Shown here piece after piece: positions 17,711 through 25,708 of a stretch of 64,000 nucleotides of DNA. The translations under genes were made by a program, and so were the position numbers. Each line of letters opens with the position of its first letter. Position 1 is the first letter of the stretch. The DNA is from Catenovulum sp052056295 (GTDB taxonomy: Bacteria; Pseudomonadota; Gammaproteobacteria; Enterobacterales; Alteromonadaceae). Below the pieces are notes generated by a model. It was not told the origin of the DNA. It worked only from the letters and a program-made list of their open reading frames with translations, and made no database searches. The stretch spans positions 186,001-250,000 of the forward strand of contig NZ_CP182494.1 of assembly GCF_052056295.1 (NCBI RefSeq). Reading direction: 5' to 3'.

Positions 17711-19747
17711 ATGCGTATATTGAATAGATTTAAAATCAAAACAAGAATGATAGCTTTATCGCTTGTGCCACTTATCGTTACCTTTATGTTTGCATCTGAA
17801 CGCCTCAACCAAGCGTTTTCGCAGCAAGATAAAATTAAAGAGCTAGAAATAGTGCTAGAGTACGGTCATGTTACTTACCCGTATATTTCTGCGCTATTAA
17901 ACGAAGCCTATTATAGTCGCCAATATATAGATAATACTGACACCCAGATGCAAGATAGTTTGCGACAAATGCAAACCTATAATCGAAAAGCTGTTAAAGC
18001 ACAAAAAGCTTATGTTGAATTTATTGAGTTAAATAAACAAAAGTTGCGTGAATTTACCGTTTTGTCAGAGCAAATAAACCAAGTCACAGCTTTGATTAAT
18101 TCTCTGGTTTATGTGCGTAAAGGCGCAGCGGCTAAAAGTCACACACATAAAGAAAGTGGCATAGAAACCCATGTGATGTGGCAATTTAATTTAACCGCCA
18201 GACAGCTAGTGTTAACTCTGAATGAAATTGCCGTGATCTCTAGTCAAAACGAAGTTTTGAGTAGAATGTCGAATGCATATTTTAATTTGGTGTCTGCACT
18301 GGCAGAAACTTCTTTTCACAATGCATACGTATATACCTCAATTACTAAGCAGATAGATGCGTATATATTTGGAGAAATTTTCCGAGGTGCAACATCGGTT
18401 TCACGTTCAATTGAGTTGTTTAATAGTTTTGCTAGTGACGAAGCGAAAAGCGCATTTTTAAATATGGTGAACCACCCAGACTATAAAATGTGGGAAGAGG
18501 TTGCACTGCAGGTACGTTCCGACATTTATCAAAACGTAAATAAAAAAGTACTTTTGAAACAAGAGGTTGATTGGAATCAAATTAATAACAGTGTGATTAA
18601 TTTATACGATCAAACTATGGCAAAGGTGCTGGCACAAATTATCGATACAAAAGAACTGCTAGTCGCTGACGCGCAAAGCAAAGTTGTGCAAACTATCGCT
18701 ATGATGGCATTTTTATTGATATTAATTGGCATATTTTCATTTATTGTCACTAATAGTATCGTCAAGCCGTTAAAAAGTATGGTTAACACTTTTAGCCAAC
18801 TGGCGAGCAAAAAAAATATGTCAACCAGATTAGATCAAACTGGCCAAGATGAACTAGCGGAATTAAGTAAAGCTTTTAACGTGTTGATTGCGAGTTTTAA
18901 TACTACTTTGTTAGGTGTGCAGGCAGAATCTAATAACATTAGAAAAGCAACACAAGCAGTAAACAGTTCAATGGCTGATACCTCAGGTTTGTTGGGTAGC
19001 CAACAATCGTCTACTGATAGTATTTCTGTCGCAATTAATGAAATGACCACCACAATTGAAGAAGTCGCGAACATGGCGACCCTTACGTCAGACAGTGTGC
19101 AGAAAACTTTCGAGTTATCGGTTTCAAGTGCCGAAAGTGCTGAAAAAAGCAAAATAGTGATGGAAAACTTAACTCGCGAAGTCGGCAATACCTCTTTATT
19201 GATTGAAAGGTTAAATCAAGACAGCGATCAAATTGGTAGTGTGTTAAACGTGATTCAGGGTATAGCAGAACAAACAAACTTATTAGCACTTAATGCTGCA
19301 ATTGAAGCGGCTAGAGCTGGTGAGCAGGGGCGTGGTTTTGCCGTTGTAGCCGACGAAGTTAGAAATTTAGCGTCTAGAACACGAGAGTCAACCGAACAAA
19401 TTCATCAGCAAATTGAAACCTTGCAAAAAGGCGCTATATCCGCCACGCAAAGCATGAACAACTTACAGCTTGAAGGCGAAAACGCAGTTAAGAGTGTAAT
19501 TAAGAGTGTTGAAGCATTTGAAACTATGAAAACTGAACTGGATGCCGTTACTCAAATGGCGGTGCAAATAGCCACAGCAGCTGAAGAGCAAAGTAGCGTT
19601 TCTAGTGAAATTAATCAGCGCATTTTAACCATAAAAGATGATAGTGATAAAATTACCTTACAAACCTCTAATACGGTTGATACAGCGCGTGATATTGATG
19701 ACACGGGCAAGCGTTTAAATCAGCTGATCCATGAATTTAAGCTTTGA
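17711..19747 (+). CDS. methyl-accepting chemotaxis protein
   Basis: The frame is open from 17633, but the ATG at 17711 has an AGGTG ribosome site and puts the first membrane helix (RMIALSLVPLIVTFMFA) at the N-terminus, giving 678 residues. A periplasmic, mostly helical sensing region of about 300 residues, perhaps NIT-like, is followed by a second membrane helix (about 328-350). A HAMP domain (SIVKPLKSMVNTFSQLA) follows, then a complete signalling hairpin (TNLLALNAAIEAARAGEQGR, GFAVVADEVRNLASRT). No C-terminal CheR/CheB pentapeptide is seen. It lies between the sulfatase and GH16 operons, so a galactan-derived attractant is plausible but not shown. Confidence 0.93.
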   Translation: MRILNRFKIKTRMIALSLVPLIVTFMFASERLNQAFSQQDKIKELEIVLEYGHVTYPYISALLNEAYYSRQYIDNTDTQMQDSLRQMQTYNRKAVKAQKAYVEFIELNKQKLREFTVLSEQINQVTALINSLVYVRKGAAAKSHTHKESGIETHVMWQFNLTARQLVLTLNEIAVISSQNEVLSRMSNAYFNLVSALAETSFHNAYVYTSITKQIDAYIFGEIFRGATSVSRSIELFNSFASDEAKSAFLNMVNHPDYKMWEEVALQVRSDIYQNVNKKVLLKQEVDWNQINNSVINLYDQTMAKVLAQIIDTKELLVADAQSKVVQTIAMMAFLLILIGIFSFIVTNSIVKPLKSMVNTFSQLASKKNMSTRLDQTGQDELAELSKAFNVLIASFNTTLLGVQAESNNIRKATQAVNSSMADTSGLLGSQQSSTDSISVAINEMTTTIEEVANMATLTSDSVQKTFELSVSSAESAEKSKIVMENLTREVGNTSLLIERLNQDSDQIGSVLNVIQGIAEQTNLLALNAAIEAARAGEQGRGFAVVADEVRNLASRTRESTEQIHQQIETLQKGAISATQSMNNLQLEGENAVKSVIKSVEAFETMKTELDAVTQMAVQIATAAEEQSSVSSEINQRILTIKDDSDKITLQTSNTVDTARDIDDTGKRLNQLIHEFKL

Positions 19748-19776
19748 TTTAAACGGGACTATTTAGCCTAGTGATG

Positions 19777-19808
19777 ACGCAGATTCGGAGATTCAAATCT
19801 GCGTTTTT
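19777..19808 (+). terminator. intrinsic terminator of the chemoreceptor gene
   Basis: Arms ACGCAGATT (19777-19785) and AATCTGCGT (19796-19804) with a 10-base loop, followed by TTTT on the plus strand, 30 bp after the chemoreceptor stop. Confidence 0.8.
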
Positions 19809-19823
19809 AGCATTTTAAACGGG

Positions 19824-20819
19824 TTATTCGTCAACCAATTGCCAAGTTCTGACCCAATCGATTTTCATTGTATTGCGGTTCTCATCTAACAAATCAGATT
19901 TTGCCGGTAAACCGCCAACCCAGCTTGAATCTTGCGTCCATAGATCCCAGATCAGGTGCTGTTCTAAGGTAAAAGCTTGGGTGGATGTAACTGAATTAAC
20001 AGGTTCACCATTTAAGTAAAATTGAACTGTGTGAGCGTCTTTCCACCAAGCGCCATATACATGATAGTCTTCGTTCCATTTTACCCCTCTCAAAGTATTG
20101 CCTTCCGACAATTGGCTACTGTGTGATGGGTTGTTGTCGCCCGCACGTTCGGTTACACCGTCTTTAACAATAAAATACTGAGAGTGCATTTCAAGTGGAT
20201 ATCTATCGTATTTCGCACCAGTCATAGATGGGTTTGAATTATTTTCAATGATGTCTATTTCATCACGATTATTAGCATCACCATTGTTTAACCAAAAGGT
20301 GTTATAAGCGGAGATGTGTGCGGTTTTAATCCGGCTTTCTGTGTACATAGGAAATTTGATTTTAGCTTTTGAACGAACGCGCGCTGTTTCAAACCATTGG
20401 TCTGCACTGCCTTCGTCTAACGTCGCTTTTAACCATAAATAGCCATCGGTGACACCTGAGTTTTTGGCCATCATATTGACTGGCGTATTGCCATAATTCC
20501 AAAAGGTTTTTAACCACTTTGAATCATCCCAAATATCAAATTCATCTGACAAAGAGGTGACTTTTTGCCATGTTTTACCCGCTGGTGTGTTGTCTTCAAA
20601 TGAGACAAACGAAGGGTAAGCCGGGTTTGCTGTGTTTACATCTATTATGTTAGCCTGAGGTTGCTCATTTTCTTCAGGTGTTTCATCTTTCGCTGGTGTT
20701 TCTGGTTGAACTATTACAGGTTCGTTATCATCTTGTACTTCTACTTGTTTGGTTGAATTACATGCGCTTACAAGGCAGAGCGTGACAGCGGCCGCGAGTG
20801 CTGTTTTATTGTTTTTCAT
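19824..20819 (-). CDS. GH16 beta-agarase/porphyranase-type lipoprotein
   Basis: A 331-residue protein with lipobox VSAC (Cys20) and an acidic, proline-rich linker (about 25-60). A GH16 domain follows, containing the catalytic signature DEIDIIEN: nucleophile E187, D189 and acid/base E192. SDEFDIWDDSKW and the late DLWTQDSSWVGG and MKIDWVRTWQL strands fit GH16 jelly-roll galactanases. Which galactan it cleaves (agarose, porphyran or another) cannot be told from motifs. It ends the operon PhoD-like, FG-GAP lipoprotein, GH16, with a 35-bp gap to the gene upstream, and should be expressed from the operator at 25573-25584. It is likely exposed on the outer membrane. Confidence 0.88.
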   Translation of the reverse strand: MKNNKTALAAAVTLCLVSACNSTKQVEVQDDNEPVIVQPETPAKDETPEENEQPQANIIDVNTANPAYPSFVSFEDNTPAGKTWQKVTSLSDEFDIWDDSKWLKTFWNYGNTPVNMMAKNSGVTDGYLWLKATLDEGSADQWFETARVRSKAKIKFPMYTESRIKTAHISAYNTFWLNNGDANNRDEIDIIENNSNPSMTGAKYDRYPLEMHSQYFIVKDGVTERAGDNNPSHSSQLSEGNTLRGVKWNEDYHVYGAWWKDAHTVQFYLNGEPVNSVTSTQAFTLEQHLIWDLWTQDSSWVGGLPAKSDLLDENRNTMKIDWVRTWQLVDE

Positions 20820-20854
20820 GGTCTTAAACCCTTCTATTTGTTTAAATTCAGAAT

Positions 20855-23113
20855 TTATGGCGTGCTTTGGTATAAGCGGTTTGCAGTTAAATTTGTCAGT
20901 GTTTGAGTTTCACCATTGCGCCAGCGAATCGTCGCCGACTTAATTTCTCGCTCGTTGCCTAAACCAAAATGGACTATGTCTAATAAACTTTGTGCATGGA
21001 TTTCACCTGCTGAGCCAATTCGCTGCTGATATTTTTTGCCCGATGCAGTTTCAATACTGACAAGCGCTGCGTTGGGGTCGATATTGTGTTTGGGGCTGTA
21101 ATTTACGTCGATAAGTAGATAGTTGTTGTTGGTACTTGTTTGGTTGCTGAATAAATACCAATGACCTTCTTCTTCGCTACCGCTTAATAAATCTAACTGG
21201 CCGTCAAGGTCAAAATCGAATAATTGCCCCATATCACCATGGCCAACGTCAGTTGGTTCATAAGCACCGTGGCTGGTGATAATGTCGAATTTTCCTTTAC
21301 CAGTATTCAGCAGCAATAAATCTGAGATACGCTCACTTAAATGACCATATCTATACACAAATAAGTCTTGCCAGCCGTCATTGTTTACATCGCCTCTGGT
21401 GACGCCCCAGCTATTACCACCTAACGGTAGGTTCCACTCTTTGCTTGCGTTAACAAATTTATCGCCTTGGTTCACCAGTAATATATCTTGTACATTACGG
21501 TTGTTAGCTTGCCAGTCGTAACTGACATCCGATAAACCAGTTAAAGAGAAGGTCACTGTCCAATAAATATTGCGGTCGCGTACCCATTCGGCTTGCCATT
21601 TGCCATTACCCATATGGCCAATGTATAAACCATTAACATTGCGCTCGTCAGGCCAGCCTTGTGCGTCAGCTGCACTAAAGGTCATTTCTGACGGTGCGGT
21701 TTTCATTTCTTCTGGCAATTGTGTTGGTTGAAACCCTTTAGCTTTTACTATTTTGCGGGTTTTATTTTTACCTAAAAATATCGCAAACCCATCATTGTAC
21801 TGGCGATAGGTGAGATCCATATCAGATAATTTAACGCTGCCTTTGGCATCAAAATTGATTAAGGTTGTACCTTTTTCGCCATCGTCACGTACGTCTATTC
21901 GTTTGCTTTGTGGGTTAAAATCGATCGATTTACGCGATAGCTGATAATGTGTGCGGCTGCCTGCAAAATATAAATCGAGTAAACCGTCATTATTTACATC
22001 AATATCTGTTGCTGCGTTGTAACCAACATCACCTTGAAGATCTTTTGGCAACATTTTTGTCGTTACATCGGTAAAAGTGAAATCACCATTGCCTTGCCAT
22101 AAAGTGATTGGTGAATAAATCACAATATCGTCAATATTGTCGTGGTTAAAATCTGTGATCAGTGCTCGCTCACCGTAAGCTTGTTCTATCCCGTCTATTT
22201 GCTGTTGGGTAAAACTGCCATCACCATTATTTTTGTAAAAAAGCTGGATTGGCCCGTCATAATTGGGCGTTTTGGCATTAAATAAGGCTAGGTCTAAATC
22301 ACCATCTAAATCTAGGTCAAGCCAACGCGGCGAGCGACCTCGCGCTGGCGTTAAAATGCCAGTTTCAGGTGAGGCATTGGTAAATTTTTGATTGTCGTTT
22401 TTTAGCAAGATATACGAGGTTGGGTTAGTACCATTGGCACCACCTTGTGCAACCATAATGTCTAAGTCGCCGTCGTTATCGTAATCACCCACTGCCGAAC
22501 CATGAAAATCTAATGAATGTTCAAACAAGCGCTCAATTTTTACCGTACCATCACCATTATTGGTAACCAACTGGGTAGGTACATGGTTGTGGTTGTTTAA
22601 AACAAAGTCATAGTCACCATCTGCATCTATATCCCCAATAGACGGGCCGCCGTATTTGTAGGTGATTTCTGTATCAAAATTCGCTTGTTTGGAGATGTTA
22701 GCGAATTTCGGCAAGTTTACATCCGAGACATCTTCAAATTTAATTGAATGAATTTTGATATCCGCACTGCGGCGAATAAATGTCAGTTTTTGTATGCCAG
22801 TTTTTTCAAAATCGACCAAAAAATTTAATTGGTGTTTGCCTTTAAAGGGAATGTTAGCGTTATCGACCAATACTTTGTCGTTTGCTAATACGGTTAAGTT
22901 TGCATACGGCTTTTCAATCGACACCTCGGCAATTAAACGCTTAACTGTTGAGCCTGTTACTAAATAATCGGTTTGAAAATTTTGTTTATTGGTTAGAGTT
23001 TGCACTTGTTCTACGAGTTTTACTGACGGTAACTGACTTACGCAACCGCTAATGGTGGCAGTAGCCACAACACTTGCTAGTGTTGTGGCTAAAATTGTTT
23101 GAATAAACTTCAT
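20855..23113 (-). CDS. FG-GAP/VCBS-repeat lipoprotein with ASPIC/UnbV domain (paralogue)
   Basis: A 752-residue protein with lipobox ISGC (Cys24). Its layout mirrors the protein at 13125-15797. There is an N-terminal beta module (TGSTVKRLIAEVSIEKPYA, compare TGSLTKQVDIELHNPSEYA), then calcium-loop repeats DIDADGDYDFVLNNHNH, DYDNDGDLDIMVAQGG, DLDLDGDLDLALF and DFDLDGQLDLLSGSEE. A central insertion holds IFLGKNK and LYIGHMGNGKW. It ends with ASPIC/UnbV (GSAGEIHAQSLLDIVHFGLG, IRWRNGE). It ends directly after that domain, lacking the paralogue's C-terminal extension. It lies 4 bp after the PhoD-like gene. The molecular role is unknown; glycan or calcium binding at the surface is inferred. Confidence 0.85.
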   Translation of the reverse strand: MKFIQTILATTLASVVATATISGCVSQLPSVKLVEQVQTLTNKQNFQTDYLVTGSTVKRLIAEVSIEKPYANLTVLANDKVLVDNANIPFKGKHQLNFLVDFEKTGIQKLTFIRRSADIKIHSIKFEDVSDVNLPKFANISKQANFDTEITYKYGGPSIGDIDADGDYDFVLNNHNHVPTQLVTNNGDGTVKIERLFEHSLDFHGSAVGDYDNDGDLDIMVAQGGANGTNPTSYILLKNDNQKFTNASPETGILTPARGRSPRWLDLDLDGDLDLALFNAKTPNYDGPIQLFYKNNGDGSFTQQQIDGIEQAYGERALITDFNHDNIDDIVIYSPITLWQGNGDFTFTDVTTKMLPKDLQGDVGYNAATDIDVNNDGLLDLYFAGSRTHYQLSRKSIDFNPQSKRIDVRDDGEKGTTLINFDAKGSVKLSDMDLTYRQYNDGFAIFLGKNKTRKIVKAKGFQPTQLPEEMKTAPSEMTFSAADAQGWPDERNVNGLYIGHMGNGKWQAEWVRDRNIYWTVTFSLTGLSDVSYDWQANNRNVQDILLVNQGDKFVNASKEWNLPLGGNSWGVTRGDVNNDGWQDLFVYRYGHLSERISDLLLLNTGKGKFDIITSHGAYEPTDVGHGDMGQLFDFDLDGQLDLLSGSEEEGHWYLFSNQTSTNNNYLLIDVNYSPKHNIDPNAALVSIETASGKKYQQRIGSAGEIHAQSLLDIVHFGLGNEREIKSATIRWRNGETQTLTNLTANRLYQSTP

Positions 23114-23117
23114 CTTA

Positions 23118-25508
23118 TTAACCTAATTTATTGATGCCGATATTTTCGTCTTGCGCTATGGTCACAGGCCAACCGGCAAATTGGTTGTCTGGATTTTTAT
23201 CTGTCACATCAACCAAAAATTTGTAAGCAGAAGTAGTGTAGGTTTTATTGTGAGTATCAAATTCAATAAAACCAAAACCACTGCCTTTTTCATGCGCTTG
23301 AATATATCTGTTGCCTGACTTGCCCACTTGTGGATTGCCAACCGCATATACGTATACTTTGTTGCCAAAGCTATCTAGGTATTCACCCGTTTGTTCTAAT
23401 CCGTGTGAAGGGCGGTTTTTCATTGGTAAGCCCATAGCATCAGGTCGCCACCATCTTGGCCAACCTGCAGAGATTGCTGGGGTACAGAATGCCCAGTTGC
23501 TGTCACGTTGTTCATTGACACCATATTGCGAAAGCGTGCCCAAATGGGTATCGCCACAAATATGCAGGGCTTTTGATTTACGCATAATTTCTATTGCACG
23601 GTTTCGTGCCGAAGCGGGCCAGCCACTGCTGTCAAAATCGTATTTTAAATATCTATCTGGTAACGGCTGGTGAGTAGAAATACCGGCAAATACGGTTTGG
23701 CTGAGCATGGCTTTTAAATTGTGGCCACGCCAATCATTAGCCCATTTTTCTAAGAAATCTTCTTGGCGTTTACCGAGCAACTCTAGGCCATCGCGGTCAA
23801 AATTTGGGTTAAAATAGTTTGGTGCTTCGTCGTTGCCACTGACCCCAACGTCAATATTTAAAGTTTCTGGGCCGCTTTTCCATTGTCTGTCGGCAATAAT
23901 TGCAAAACTGACATTGCCGTACACTAACTCAGTGTAGTAGACACTGATGTTGCGCGCTGAAGGTGTTGGGTCAACCGGATCTGGGTGGTGGCCTGTATGC
24001 GTTTTATGCACAACATTTACTAGTTTTACCGGGCTAATATAACCGCCTGAATTATCAGTACGACCGCTTGCTATTGCCTGATCACTCATGGCGTTACCAC
24101 CTTCCCCCCACAAATTGCCTTGCAGAATATCGTGATCGTCTGGCAAAACCACAGTTGGTGCGTTGCGCATTGCTTCTCTAAATGCCCAACCAAATTGGTA
24201 GTATTTACGTAAATAATTCAAAATTGCTAAATCGGCAGGGGCGTATATCACACCAAAACCGCCGTGATTTTCGTAAATTTGATCGCCAGAAAAATAAACT
24301 AAATCTGGCTGCATATTCACAACATTGTTAGCAACTGGTGCATATGGGAAGCCATAATCATTTTGGCAGGTTAAAGCCGCCATACGTAAGTTGCGATTGG
24401 TCGGACTCGCTTTTATCGTGCCGCTAAATACGTCTTGAGTTGTGCTGTTGTTTTTGTGTTTTTGGTTATAGATAACACGGTATTCGTGATCGGAATTTTC
24501 TTGCCAATTATTTACTGTGAAGGTTGCGCCCCAAGCGTCTTGGTCTAACTTTGCTTGCGCAACAGCTTGCCATTTACCGCTTTTTTTAACTTCTAATGTG
24601 AGCTGGTGGTTATCTTCTTTACCTAGTGGGCCGGTTAACGCAGACAGTTTTAAAATGAAACCTTGCTCTGAGCGTGAATCATTGAGTGTGTACATGCACC
24701 ACAATATCGGGCCAAATGTTTGTTGTGGCTTGTCGCAAAATGCCTCACCACTTATTTGCCAATCAGTAAAACGATAGAGTGAGCCAATTTCTTGCTGGCC
24801 TGGCTTTTCACTCGATTCAATCGCAAAATTACTCACAACAGCAATATTGCCTTGTACTTCATTGGCAGGATAATAGTCGGTTAAGGTCGCGATTATATTG
24901 TTATCTGTTACATCAACAGCTTGTGCGGTTAATGCATAAATGCCGTTGGTGACATTACCAGACAAGATCACTTTTATTTTGTCTTTATGTTTATCTTTAT
25001 CGCTCGCTTGGATTAAGTGAGTGCGTTTTTTGCCAAGCACTAATTGTCCGTCAATTACCCCGGCGTCTATGCCTTGTTGTACAAAGCAGTTACTTTTGTA
25101 TTCGTTAATATCACTTTTAGCGCCGATACGAATACCCGCGCCGCCGTCCGTCTCGCCAGCTTGATATTTTTCAACAACAACCGAGGTTGAAAAGTTTTTA
25201 TCTAAATTAACAATTTGGTGTTTCAGTGAATGAATACTGCGGTTACCACCTTTTGATGTACACTCTGCCGCACCATTTTTGATACACCAGTTTTCCATTG
25301 GATTAGCCCAATAGTCGCCACCAATAAAAATACGATCAAAAGTGTTGTGCCATTGGCTCGATATAGATTTGTTCAGCTGAACATTATTCTCGCTAGCGAG
25401 TTTGCTGGAAGCTTGCTCTGAGAGATTTGTTGAACAGCCAATAGCGGAAGTTGCGATACCTGTCATTGCAATCTTTAAGGCATCGCGGCGAGATAAGTGG
25501 TAATTCAT
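23118..25508 (-). CDS. PhoD-like metallophosphoesterase, Tat lipoprotein-type signal
   Basis: A 796-residue protein beginning with a twin-arginine motif (SRRDALK) and a possible lipobox (AIGC, Cys25). Residues about 45-260 look like a beta-sandwich module with a concanavalin-like feel (GDYWANPMENW, SLYRFTDWQISGEAF). The C-terminal half is PhoD-like (PF09423): LTCQNDYGFPYAPVANN, LVYFSGDQIYEN, VVLPDDHDI, ICGDTHLGTLSQYG, with the Asp/His metal ligands in place. PhoD enzymes are calcium/iron alkaline phosphatases or phosphodiesterases. Agar carries no known phosphate, so its inclusion as the first gene of an operon with an FG-GAP protein and a GH16 enzyme is unexpected. A role in another ester hydrolysis cannot be excluded. 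Confidence 0.85.
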   Translation of the reverse strand: MNYHLSRRDALKIAMTGIATSAIGCSTNLSEQASSKLASENNVQLNKSISSQWHNTFDRIFIGGDYWANPMENWCIKNGAAECTSKGGNRSIHSLKHQIVNLDKNFSTSVVVEKYQAGETDGGAGIRIGAKSDINEYKSNCFVQQGIDAGVIDGQLVLGKKRTHLIQASDKDKHKDKIKVILSGNVTNGIYALTAQAVDVTDNNIIATLTDYYPANEVQGNIAVVSNFAIESSEKPGQQEIGSLYRFTDWQISGEAFCDKPQQTFGPILWCMYTLNDSRSEQGFILKLSALTGPLGKEDNHQLTLEVKKSGKWQAVAQAKLDQDAWGATFTVNNWQENSDHEYRVIYNQKHKNNSTTQDVFSGTIKASPTNRNLRMAALTCQNDYGFPYAPVANNVVNMQPDLVYFSGDQIYENHGGFGVIYAPADLAILNYLRKYYQFGWAFREAMRNAPTVVLPDDHDILQGNLWGEGGNAMSDQAIASGRTDNSGGYISPVKLVNVVHKTHTGHHPDPVDPTPSARNISVYYTELVYGNVSFAIIADRQWKSGPETLNIDVGVSGNDEAPNYFNPNFDRDGLELLGKRQEDFLEKWANDWRGHNLKAMLSQTVFAGISTHQPLPDRYLKYDFDSSGWPASARNRAIEIMRKSKALHICGDTHLGTLSQYGVNEQRDSNWAFCTPAISAGWPRWWRPDAMGLPMKNRPSHGLEQTGEYLDSFGNKVYVYAVGNPQVGKSGNRYIQAHEKGSGFGFIEFDTHNKTYTTSAYKFLVDVTDKNPDNQFAGWPVTIAQDENIGINKLG

Positions 25509-25572
25509 TACTGCACCTCAGTGAATTGTGTCGAGCTTTAAAAAACTATATCGACGATCTTTTTATTTGATT

Positions 25573-25584
25573 ATTGTTAACAAT
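25573..25584. promoter_or_regulatory. operator ATTGTTAACAAT upstream of PhoD-like operon
   Basis: Perfect match to the locus palindrome, 65 bp upstream of the PhoD-like start on the minus strand. It would control the PhoD-like, FG-GAP and GH16 genes together. Confidence 0.7.
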
Positions 25585-25708
25585 TAACTTTTGTTTGTAA
25601 AGTTAATTTTGTGATACCTTTTAAAGAAGGTTAATAGAATTGCAGTTTTAAGAATGGTTAAGTGGCTCAAACTTGAGCCACTTGCATTAGGATTATGGAT
25701 AGGTTGTT

